Assembly: GCA_029259975.1 (NCBI GenBank)
Contig: JAJDEE010000062.1
Location: forward strand, 1 to 6,961
Direction: 5' to 3'
DNA from: Planctomycetota bacterium
Lineage (GTDB): Bacteria > Planctomycetota > Planctomycetia > Pirellulales > Lacipirellulaceae
DNA: 6,961 nt
Part shown: piece after piece, positions 1 through 4,940 of the stretch
How positions within the stretch are numbered: position 1 is the stretch's first letter
Layout of the letters: every line of letters begins with the position of its first letter
Notes under the pieces: model-generated
What the model saw: the letters and a program-made list of their open reading frames with translations, nothing else
Told to the model about the DNA's origin: nothing
Databases searched by the model: none
Position numbers and translations under genes: made by a program

Positions 1-61
1 TCGCATTGCCGGGATGTGTCTTGTTGCGCTTTTCCGGTGATGCGTTGCATTTCGGTTACTG

Positions 62-82
62 GCAAAACTCCGGGGGTTTTGC
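62..82. repeat. Short hairpin, GCAAAAC / GTTTTGC arms
   Basis: Bases 62-70 pair with 74-82 around a loop of about three bases, with one T-G pair. The GCAAAAC/GTTTTGC arms are exact. No T-run follows, so an intrinsic terminator is unlikely. The same core recurs at 138-158 and in the gap after the nucleotidase gene. Confidence 0.6.
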
Positions 83-137
83 ACGGGGCCTTGTTCAGAA
101 ACACCTTTAATTACAGCTCCAAACGAAACGAGGCTGT

Positions 138-158
138 GCAAAAGTCAGGAGGTTTTGC
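138..158. repeat. Short hairpin, GCAAAA / TTTTGC arms
   Basis: GCAAAA at 138-143 faces TTTTGC at 153-158 with a nine-base loop. The left arm begins GCAAAAGTC, a nonamer that recurs at 4292-4300 and 4490-4498. This is the second of three related hairpins in the left 220 bases. Confidence 0.55.
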
Positions 159-179
159 CACGAAAAACACGTTTTGATC

Positions 180-215
180 GCCTTTGCAAAAGTACCAATC
201 GGGGGGGGCAAAGGC
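180..215. repeat. Hairpin GCCTTTGC / GCAAAGGC with G8 run in the loop
   Basis: The perfect 8-bp arms at 180-187 and 208-215 enclose a 20-base loop that contains GCAAAAGT overlapping the left arm and seven of the eight consecutive G. It belongs to the same motif family as the two hairpins to its left. Confidence 0.55.
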
Positions 216-248
216 AGTGTTCATAAGGTGCCCTTAAAGAATAGGCAC

Positions 249-290
249 AAAAAAAACGACGGCCCGACTTACAAATTGCAAGTCGAGCCG
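249..290 (-). terminator. Rho-independent terminator of the YTV-repeat gene
   Basis: On the minus strand an 11-bp stem (290-280 with 270-260, one C/A mismatch at 264/286) has a 9-base loop. Three bases later comes a run of eight T (eight A at 249-256 on the plus strand). It lies about 85 bases past the TAG stop of the minus-strand gene at 375-377, as expected for an intrinsic terminator. Confidence 0.87.
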
Positions 291-374
291 CCTGTCACTT
301 CTTTGACCAAGCCCTTTTCCCACGTGAGGCCAATTTAGCCAGCGGACAAGGGGGCTTATTTTACTTACTTCCAA

Positions 375-1637
375 CTAGCGGCAGCAAGGGCAGCAAACGC
401 AAACTGGTACCTGCTTGCAGTAGACGCGACGAACACAACGTGTGACCGTGTACGGCACTTGCCGTGGCACACACTTGTAAACCTTGATCGTCTTCTGAGA
501 GCAAACTGGCTTGCACACCGAGTAGCACACTGTCTTGGTGCGTTGCTCGGGAACCATGCGGCACACTTTGTAGCAGCAGGTCTTGGTCTCGGGAACCATG
601 CGGCACACTTTGTAGCAGCAGGTACGAGTCCGCTGTTCGCAAACTGTGCGGCACACCTTGTAGTTGCAAGTTTTGGTCTCAGGAACCATACGGCACACCT
701 TGTAGCAAACTGAGCGAGAACGCTGTTCGCAGACATACTTGGTGCAGTTGATTTCTTTTGACTCACAGGTCGGAACCCAAACACGCTTGCAGCAAGTGCG
801 GTCTGGAGCTTGGCACGTCAGCGTGCGGCAAGGACCAGGGCAGTAGACACATCGGCATTGCGAGGCGTCGTAGCTAAACGTACCCGCGTCGCGAACGGTC
901 TTGGTGTGAACCTTGCCCGGAACTGTGTAACTACGCGATTCCCAATGGCCACCACGAACTTGGATGGTTTTGGTGTAAGGCACAGCAACACGTACCGTGT
1001 AAGGAACTTCCTTGGTGCGAGTTTCCCAAACCGGCTTGTTGACGGTGTAGGTTCGTGTTCGAGTTTCCCAGACAGGCTTGCTTACTGTGTAAGGAATTTC
1101 TCGAGTGCGAGTTTCCCAAACTGGTTTGTTGACCGTATAAGTGCGAGTCTTGGTTTCCCAAACTGGGCGATTCACGGTGTAGCAAACTTTGCGAGTCTTG
1201 GTTTCCCAAACAGGCTTGCATACGGTGTAGGTCCGGGTCTTGGTTTCCCAAACGGGCTTGCATACGGTGTAGCAAACGTTGCGAGTCTTGGTTTCCCAAA
1301 CAGGCTTGCATACGGTGTAGGTCCGGGTCTTGGTCTCCCAAACAGGCTTGCACACGGTGTAGCAAACTTGCTTTTGGCGTTGCTCGCGAACGTAATTGGT
1401 TACATTCACTACTTTGTCTTCACAAACTCGGTCGTAAACGGTACGACAACGAGTTTTGTTGACTCGTTCCCACTTCACACAGCGAACCGTCTTCATGACG
1501 GTATGACACTGCCGTTGGTGGCAACATGGCGTACAGCCATTGTATCGTGCAGCTCCGCAATACCCCGCCCATGCTGCCGACGGCAGCATTACAATGGCGA
1601 TGGCAGCGAGAGCCTGCAATGCAGTTTTAGCTCTCAT
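375..1637 (-). CDS. Secreted cysteine-rich YTV-repeat protein, probable planctomycete cell-wall protein
   Basis: Encodes 420 residues. Residues 1-24 are a signal peptide (MRAK, hydrophobic core, cleavage at AWA|G), so the product is exported. Residues 91-210 are four 30-residue repeats, each made of two modules on the pattern (VC)YTVCKPVWETKTR. Residues about 310-386 are a second set on the pattern CYKVCRMVPETKT. The mature part has 47 Cys among 396 residues (about 12%) and is rich in Lys and Arg. The Cys-dense ends (VCVCCPCC at the C-terminus) suggest disulfide cross-linking. YTV-repeat proteins are known from planctomycete cell walls; I infer a structural envelope role, since no catalytic motif is visible. 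I chose the start at 1637 because AAGGAG lies 8 bases upstream and the signal peptide begins there. An in-frame ATG at 1733 would add 32 residues before the signal peptide, and its Shine-Dalgarno is only one base away. The gene seems monocistronic, with a terminator at 249-290. Confidence 0.92.
   Translation of the reverse strand: MRAKTALQALAAIAIVMLPSAAWAGYCGAARYNGCTPCCHQRQCHTVMKTVRCVKWERVNKTRCRTVYDRVCEDKVVNVTNYVREQRQKQVCYTVCKPVWETKTRTYTVCKPVWETKTRNVCYTVCKPVWETKTRTYTVCKPVWETKTRKVCYTVNRPVWETKTRTYTVNKPVWETRTREIPYTVSKPVWETRTRTYTVNKPVWETRTKEVPYTVRVAVPYTKTIQVRGGHWESRSYTVPGKVHTKTVRDAGTFSYDASQCRCVYCPGPCRTLTCQAPDRTCCKRVWVPTCESKEINCTKYVCEQRSRSVCYKVCRMVPETKTCNYKVCRTVCEQRTRTCCYKVCRMVPETKTCCYKVCRMVPEQRTKTVCYSVCKPVCSQKTIKVYKCVPRQVPYTVTRCVRRVYCKQVPVCVCCPCCR
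480..710 (-). repeat. Cys-rich 42-48 bp repeats in the 3' part of the YTV gene
   Basis: Residues about 310-386 consist of five degenerate units of 14-16 residues around CYKVCRMVPETKT, alternating with CEQRTRT. At DNA level a stretch beginning GGGAACCATGCGGCAC recurs 42 bp apart (549 and 591). This is a separate expansion from the YTV units, probably from the same ancestral module. Confidence 0.82.
1008..1367 (-). repeat. Four tandem 90-bp repeats inside the YTV gene
   Basis: Residues 91-210 are encoded by four units of exactly 90 bp. The first two, starting at codons 91 and 121, are almost identical in DNA: plus-strand stretches from 1201 and 1291 match for about 60 bases with very few differences, so that duplication is recent. 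In the last two units the cysteines of YTVC are replaced by Asn or Ser (YTVN, YTVS). Confidence 0.9.
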
Positions 1638-1645
1638 TGGTTTGT

Positions 1646-1651
1646 CTCCTT
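1646..1651 (-). promoter_or_regulatory. Shine-Dalgarno AAGGAG that sets the YTV gene start
   Basis: On the minus strand AAGGAG ends 8 bases before the ATG at 1637, directly in front of the signal peptide. It decides in favour of this start over the in-frame ATG at 1733. Confidence 0.8.
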
Positions 1652-1683
1652 CGTAGCTCACATGGGTAAAATATACAGCTTGG

Positions 1684-1725
1684 TCAAAATGGGAACTTTC
1701 CCATCCGTAGTACATTTCGACCCAT
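1684..1725 (-). CDS. Possible 13-residue leader peptide upstream of the YTV gene
   Basis: A minus-strand frame from ATG at 1725 to TGA at 1684-1686 would encode MGRNVLRMGKFPF. It is preceded by AAGGAGG (1741-1735), a full-strength Shine-Dalgarno with a good 9-base spacing. The same site is only one base from the other upstream ATG (1733), so this small frame suits it better. It ends 46 bases before the YTV start and is in a different frame from it. An exact dyad (1689-1704) lies in its second half. The function is unknown; it could be a translational leader or an accident. Only the spacing argument supports it. Confidence 0.35.
   Translation of the reverse strand: MGRNVLRMGKFPF
1689..1704. 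promoter_or_regulatory. Perfect dyad ATGGGAA-CT-TTCCCAT in the YTV leader
   Basis: Seven-base arms at 1689-1695 and 1698-1704 flank a two-base centre. It lies about 50 bases upstream of the YTV start, inside the possible leader frame. It could be an operator bound by a dimeric regulator. As RNA the two-base centre would force some opening of the stem. I cannot assign it to a known regulator. Confidence 0.4.
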
Positions 1726-1737
1726 GCAAGCATTCCT

Positions 1738-2139
1738 CCTTAGCCAGATGTTGCCTTTTTACTACACTCCCCAAACTCCTTGCTGTACCTAGCCACTACG
1801 ACTGGCGTGTTGCAAATTGCCCGAACAGCAATCTCGTGTGAACTTGCTCGACGAGTAGGGCTTGTACTGCTAGCAAGGGTTGTCTGGTCGTGCCAACCAC
1901 GTAGCGAGGGTGAAAAAAATCAACCAAGCAAAAAGGTTGAGCTATGCCGAAAATCCTCCCTCTTGCCATGTGGACGAATCTAGGCAAATCGGCGTAACCC
2001 CTTGCCACAACTAACGATCGAATCCTTTGCTTCTTCAGGTTATACTTGCTGGCGATGTCGCCCCGGTGCTAAAATGAGGCTTCACACTTAAACGGGCTTT
2101 GCCTTGGCAATTCCCATGCACCGATAACGGCAAAACGGC
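1738..2139. other. Divergent intergenic region between the YTV gene and rex
   Basis: About 400 bases with no convincing gene must hold the promoters of both flanking genes. I see a terminator-like structure on the minus strand (1913-1940), and two small dyads on the rex side: GGCGA-TG-TCGCC at 2051-2062 and TTGCC-TT-GGCAA at 2099-2110. A weak promoter-like pair, TTGCCT (2099-2104) and GATAAC (2122-2127) with 18-base spacing, lies just before rex and would leave a very short leader. No complete Rex operator was found. Confidence 0.5.
1913..1940 (-). terminator. Weak terminator-like hairpin with T7 on the minus strand
   Basis: Read on the minus strand, TCAACC pairs with GGTTGA (1940-1935 with 1925-1920) around a 9-base loop and is followed at once by seven T. 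The stem is only 6 bp and AT-rich. No minus-strand gene is visible upstream, so it would either end a small untranslated RNA from 1940-2139 or act as an attenuator in a long YTV leader. It may also be chance. Confidence 0.35.
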
Positions 2140-2841
2140 ATGAGCCCCGATCAACCCAATCCTTCCAAGCCCGAACCGTCTCGTTCGGATCACGCCGTTG
2201 CTCCCTCTGCGGTGCCGGCGGCGGTCGTCAATCGGCTCAGCTTGTATTTGCGCGAGCTGCATCACTTGATCAGCGACGGCAACGAGACCACCAGTAGCGG
2301 CCAACTGGGACGTCGGTTGGGATTCACGGATGCCCAGGTGCGAAAAGACCTGGCCCACTTCGGCCATTTCGGACATCCGGGCGTCGGATATCGTTGCGAC
2401 GAATTGGTAGCGGCCATCCGAAAAATTTTAGGCACCGACCGCGAATGGCGAGTCGTGTTGGTTGGCGTAGGTAACCTGGGCCGTGCTCTCTTGGGATACC
2501 GCGGCTTTCGTAGCCAAGGTTTCCGACTCGTGGCTGCTTTCGATACAGATTCTCCTAAAATTGGTACAGAAATCGAGGGAGTTCCGATTCATCACCTTTC
2601 GCAATTGAACGAAATCGTAACCCAAGAAAAAGTGGAACTTGGGCTCGTGGCCGTCCCGGCTAGCGATGCCCAAGTCGTAGCCGACCAACTGGTCGCCGCT
2701 GGCGTTGGGGGCATTTTGAATTTTGCCCCTGTGACCCTCAATCTTCCCGTGGGTGTCAGCAAAGTGGGCGTCGATCTAGCCCGCGAGCTAGAGCAAGTCA
2801 CCTTTGCCGTCGCTAATCGGTTGAGGGAGTCCGAAGGATGA
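2140..2841 (+). CDS. rex: Redox-sensing transcriptional repressor Rex
   Basis: Encodes 233 residues. Rex is a homodimeric repressor that releases DNA when NADH rises relative to NAD+, usually controlling respiratory and fermentation genes. Residues 28-84 form the winged helix, with the family motif QVRKDLAHFG at 66-75 and GVGY at 81-84. Residues 105-140 begin the Rossmann fold with GVGNLGRALLGY (109-120) and FDTDSPKIG (134-142). The C-terminal part has NFAPVTLNLP (194-203) and VDLAREL (211-217). By recall of the Thermus protein, the domain-coupling triad corresponds to Arg38, Tyr120 and Asp212, all present. About 25 Pro/Ser-rich residues precede the usual start; a GTG at 2212 would remove 24 of them, but neither start has a Shine-Dalgarno, so I keep the ATG. 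The gene stands alone, divergent from the YTV gene, and no full operator is visible near it. Confidence 0.97.
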   Translation: MSPDQPNPSKPEPSRSDHAVAPSAVPAAVVNRLSLYLRELHHLISDGNETTSSGQLGRRLGFTDAQVRKDLAHFGHFGHPGVGYRCDELVAAIRKILGTDREWRVVLVGVGNLGRALLGYRGFRSQGFRLVAAFDTDSPKIGTEIEGVPIHHLSQLNEIVTQEKVELGLVAVPASDAQVVADQLVAAGVGGILNFAPVTLNLPVGVSKVGVDLARELEQVTFAVANRLRESEG

Positions 2842-2941
2842 ATGTTGTTCCTTTCGCCCTCCCTTCCACTTCACCCTTCACCCTTCCCTACATAGCACTT
2901 CCGCCCTCGGCAAAATTCGCGTAAAGTACCCATAGCTGCCT

Positions 2942-3013
2942 TACCCCGTGGTGTAATTGGTAACACTAGGGCTTTTGACGCCCTCATTCTAGGTTCAAGT
3001 CCTAGCGGGGTAG
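2942..3013 (+). tRNA. tRNA-Gln, anticodon TTG
   Basis: The 7-bp acceptor stem (2942-2948 with 3006-3012) pairs fully and G3013 is the discriminator base. The anticodon stem AGGGC/GCCCT (2968-2972, 2980-2984) encloses the loop TTTTGAC with anticodon TTG at 2975-2977, decoding CAA and CAG. The T-arm carries GGTTCAAGTCC. CCA is not encoded. A TAAAGT at 2922-2927 could be its -10 element, though I see no good -35. A small GC hairpin without a T-run follows at 3023-3036. Confidence 0.97.
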
Positions 3014-3147
3014 CTTTTACTGGTCGCTCCCGCGACAACGTGCGAGTAGCGTTTGTTTTAGTATTCGCTTCTTCGTCCCACGGCAGAGCCGAGGGCTACT
3101 CCTTCTCCCCATTCCCAGCTACATATTCCAGCCCCAGTTCCTGTCCA

Positions 3148-4176
3148 ATGTTCTGCCCTATCGACTGCTCGAAGGCCCGCTTCGCCATCGCTGCTGTGCG
3201 CGAAGCTGCCCAGCTTGTCCGTCGCGTTCAAAGCGAAATGGTTGGCGGTTTCTCAAACAAAGGGGCCTTGTCCAAGGACGACAAATCGCCTGTCACTGTT
3301 GCCGACTTCGCCGCTCAGGCGATCGTTGGCCTCCGCCTTTCCGAAACCTTTCCTGCCATGGGCTTTGTTGGCGAAGAAAGCGCAGACGCCCTGCGAACTA
3401 CTGAGGGCCAAGCGACCCTCGATCAAATTACGCACTTCGTTCAGCAAATGGTTCCCTCTGCCACGTCTGAAAATGTTTGCGAGTGGATCGACCGCGGTGC
3501 AGGCGAGCCAACCGACAAATTTTGGACGCTCGACCCGGTCGACGGCACCAAAGGTTTTTTACGCGGCGATCAGTTCGCCGTTGCTCTCGGCTTTATTCGC
3601 AACGGCGAAGTACGCGTCGGTGCCCTTGGTTGCCCCGAACTGGTCGAAGCGTCTCGACCCGATCGTGGCGGTGCCGGCTCGTTGCTCGTTGCTCGTCGCG
3701 GCAACGGCACTTGGCTCGGTTCGCTGCTCGACTCCAGCACTCACAACAATGACGCCGCGTGGCGACAACTCAACGTTTCCGATCGGGCCACTGCCAACGA
3801 CGCCCGTCTGCTTTGCTCTGTCGAAAAAGCTCACACCGACACCGGCGGGATTGGCCTACTCGTCAAATCGCTCGGTATCACCGCCGACCCTGTGCCGATG
3901 GACAGCCAAGCCAAATACGCCGTCCTTGCCGCCGGCGGTGGCGACGTCAATCTCCGGCTGATCTCGCCCAAGATGCCTGACTATCGCGAAAGAATCTGGG
4001 ACCAAGCTGCCGGTTCAATCATCGTCGAAGAAGCCGGCGGTCGTGTCAGCGATCTCGACGGTCGTCCGCTCGATTTCTCCCATGGCCGCACCCTCGCCAC
4101 CAACCGTGGCGTCCTCGCCACCAATGGCCACCTCCACGACGCGTTCCTGGCTGGACTACAGCAAATCGACGCCTAA
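3148..4176 (+). CDS. 3'(2'),5'-bisphosphate nucleotidase, HAL2/CysQ type (inositol monophosphatase superfamily)
   Basis: Encodes 342 residues, close to eukaryotic HAL2 and SAL1 in length and motif wording. Such enzymes remove the 3' phosphate from 3'-phosphoadenosine 5'-phosphate (and PAPS), a by-product of sulfate assimilation, using Mg2+ and inhibited by lithium. Visible motifs are DDKSPVTVADFAAQ (44-57), GEES (75-78), LDPVDGTKGFLRGDQFAVAL (128-147), AKYAVLAAGGGD (255-266) and IWDQAAGSIIVEEAGG (283-298). The metal ligands expected from the family, Glu76, Asp129, Asp132 and Asp285, are present. The frame is open back to a GTG at 3040, but those extra 36 residues are low-complexity and unlike the family, so the ATG at 3148 is preferred, although it has no clear Shine-Dalgarno. 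Bacterial members vary in substrate, so some activity on inositol phosphates or fructose bisphosphate is possible. No sulfur genes adjoin it. Confidence 0.9.
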   Translation: MFCPIDCSKARFAIAAVREAAQLVRRVQSEMVGGFSNKGALSKDDKSPVTVADFAAQAIVGLRLSETFPAMGFVGEESADALRTTEGQATLDQITHFVQQMVPSATSENVCEWIDRGAGEPTDKFWTLDPVDGTKGFLRGDQFAVALGFIRNGEVRVGALGCPELVEASRPDRGGAGSLLVARRGNGTWLGSLLDSSTHNNDAAWRQLNVSDRATANDARLLCSVEKAHTDTGGIGLLVKSLGITADPVPMDSQAKYAVLAAGGGDVNLRLISPKMPDYRERIWDQAAGSIIVEEAGGRVSDLDGRPLDFSHGRTLATNRGVLATNGHLHDAFLAGLQQIDA

Positions 4177-4200
4177 ATATTGAGCGTCTTTCTCGATTTG

Positions 4201-4260
4201 CACGCCATGTACTTGCACGCCATGTACTTGCACGCTATGTACTTGCACGCTGTGCACTTT
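4201..4260. repeat. 15-bp tandem repeat, four copies
   Basis: CACGCCATGTACTTG at 4201-4215 and 4216-4230 is exact, the third copy (4231-4245) has one change, and the fourth (4246-4260) has four. The last copy runs into the left arm of the hairpin at 4256. The array starts 24 bases after the nucleotidase stop codon. Copy number may vary between strains. Confidence 0.92.
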
Positions 4261-4299
4261 TGCGACTGGCGCACAAAACGCGTTTTTTGTCGCAAAAGT
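4256..4299. repeat. Hairpin with 11-bp perfect arms ACTTTTGCGAC / GTCGCAAAAGT
   Basis: The arms lie at 4256-4266 and 4289-4299, and the 22-base loop itself contains the palindrome AAAACGCGTTTT (4275-4286). It is the strongest member of the GCAAAAGT motif family also seen at the left edge of the window. It lies 80 bases past the nucleotidase gene and has no T-run after the stem, so a classic terminator is not supported. Confidence 0.8.
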
Positions 4300-4514
4300 C
4301 CGAGCGATTTTCGCCAACTCATTTCGTTTCACCCTGCAATCGCAGGGGTTTGCTCAAAAGGTACTGCTCGAAACGGCGCTAGTTTTGCGATTTTGGACCT
4401 GCGAAGTGTGTCAAAACTCCAACGGGCAGTTAACGGAAAGCACTAAAAAACAAGCGTCAAATCCTCCGAATTGTTTTGAGATGGGGGTCGCAAAAGTCGT
4501 GGGCGGGCACAACC

Positions 4515-4631
4515 GAATAGGACGCGGAGGAACGAGGATCGTACGGATCGACTCGGATTGAAAAAGCGTGCCAAGGCGATTACAACCCTCCGCGCCTATC
4601 CGTTGAATCCGCGTTCCTCCGCGTCCTATTC
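4515..4631. mobile_element. 117-bp MITE-like inverted-repeat element
   Basis: GAATAGGACGCGGAGGAACG at 4515-4534 is matched exactly by its reverse complement at 4612-4631. Inside the 20-bp arms a further 25 or so bases on each side are still about two-thirds complementary, so the whole can fold into one long imperfect hairpin. It holds no gene and I see no flanking target duplication (CACAACC on the left, TTTCGAC on the right). It looks like a non-autonomous dispersed element or an ancient palindromic repeat. A transposase family cannot be named. Confidence 0.6.
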
Positions 4632-4732
4632 TTTCGACACGAAATGACCCGTCCCCGCTCCAACATTTTACCAATCGACCCGGCCAATTGCAGCAACGAT
4701 TTTTGGCCATCGAGGAAAGGCCGATATTTTGT

Positions 4733-4819
4733 AGCGGAAGGGCGCAAGCCCTCCGGTTTAGCTTTCCGATTCAGTACCCGCGTGTAGGACTCAACCGGAC
4801 GGCTCGCGCCGTACCGCTT
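4733..4819. repeat. Pair of inverted REP-like units
   Basis: A unit of about 30 bases at 4733-4762 (AGCGGAAGGGCGCAAGCC, then TCCGGTTTAG) recurs inverted at 4790-4819 with about five differences. Each unit also folds on itself: AGGGC-GCAA-GCCCT at 4739-4752, with a GNRA-type loop, and ACGGC-TCGC-GCCGT at 4799-4812. Where the two copies differ inside the stem, both arms have changed together (GGGC/GCCC against CGGC/GCCG), which suggests the fold is conserved. A head-to-head pair of palindromic units is the layout of bacterial REP/BIME elements. Confidence 0.7.
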
Positions 4820-4856
4820 TCAACGTATCGACTGCAAACCCTTTCTTGCTAGGGAT

Positions 4857-4884
4857 TTGTGGCTATTTGGGAAGTTGCTAGAAT
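4857..4884 (+). promoter_or_regulatory. Promoter-like sequence upstream of the cassette array
   Basis: TTGTGG (4857-4862) and TAGAAT (4879-4884, five of six matches to TATAAT) are 16 bases apart. They lie 36 bases before the GTTAGGC core at 4921 and point into the three accessory units, the place where an integron cassette promoter would lie. The -35 match is weak. Confidence 0.35.
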
Positions 4885-4920
4885 ATTGTGTTCTGCGAAG
4901 GTAAACCCCACCCATATCTC

Positions 4921-4927
4921 GTTAGGC
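4921..4927 (+). other. GTTAGGC recombination core in front of the first accessory gene
   Basis: GTTAGGC fits the integron core GTTRRRY exactly and lies 13 bases before the start codon of the lipoprotein gene. No matching left arm (AAC core) or GGTGAC box is seen in the preceding 100 bases, so it would be an attI-like site or a worn attC remnant. A seven-base match alone could be chance. Confidence 0.35.
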
Positions 4928-4940
4928 GGGATAGAAACAA

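Larger units (their letters stand above)
1..248. other. Gene-free left edge with three GCAAAA-based hairpins
   Basis: No convincing gene is present here. A frame open from base 1 to a TGA at about 177 has no family-like features and runs through the hairpins, so I left it out. The stretch holds three inverted repeats listed separately (62-82, 138-158, 180-215), all sharing GCAAA(A)/(T)TTTGC arms, and a run of eight G at 201-208. It lies beyond the terminator of the minus-strand YTV gene and probably separates it from a gene left of the window. Confidence 0.6.
4177..4920. other. Repeat-rich gene-free region
   Basis: About 740 bases carry no credible gene. In order they hold a 15-bp tandem repeat (4201-4260), a strong hairpin (4256-4299), scattered GCAAAA-type words (4382-4388, 4490-4498), a 117-bp element with 20-bp terminal inverted repeats (4515-4631), a pair of inverted REP-like units (4733-4819), an imperfect CAAACCCT/AGGGATTTG dyad (4835-4859) and a promoter-like sequence (4857-4884). 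Weak frames that cross it, such as the one reading LHAMY repeats, follow the DNA repeats and lack start signals. Confidence 0.65.

Noticed and set aside
1..177. Frame open from the left edge to a TGA at 177
   Set aside because: It shows no family-like sequence, runs across two hairpins, and 58 open codons can arise by chance.
375..1733. 452-residue version of the YTV protein starting at 1733
   Set aside because: The 32 extra residues precede a complete signal peptide, and the Shine-Dalgarno there is only one base from that ATG; the start at 1637 has a well-spaced AAGGAG.
810..1841. Long plus-strand open frame (343 codons) opposite the YTV gene
   Set aside because: It is the antisense shadow of the repeat gene: the minus-strand product has a signal peptide, ribosome site, family motifs and terminator, while this frame has none.
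2078..2090. TTCACAC upstream of rex as a Rex operator
   Set aside because: Only one half-site is present; the other half (TTGTGA at the proper distance) is missing, so autoregulation is not supported.
2942..3013. tRNA-Gln as the attachment site of an integrated element
   Set aside because: No second copy of the tRNA 3' end and no integrase gene were found in the window.
3040..3147. 36-residue N-terminal extension of the nucleotidase from a GTG
   Set aside because: It is Ser/Pro-rich and has no counterpart in the family; the ATG at 3148 gives a family-sized protein.
4201..4260. Tandem repeats as a CRISPR array
   Set aside because: The 15-bp units are directly adjacent with no spacers, and no cas gene is nearby.
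4180..4446. 88-codon frame with LHAMY repeats after the nucleotidase gene
   Set aside because: The repeats are a translation of the 15-bp DNA array; the start would be TTG with no ribosome site, and the frame runs through a strong hairpin.
4411..4710. Minus-strand 99-codon frame across the inverted-repeat element
   Set aside because: Its sequence is dictated by the 117-bp palindrome, with no ribosome site and no protein-like pattern.
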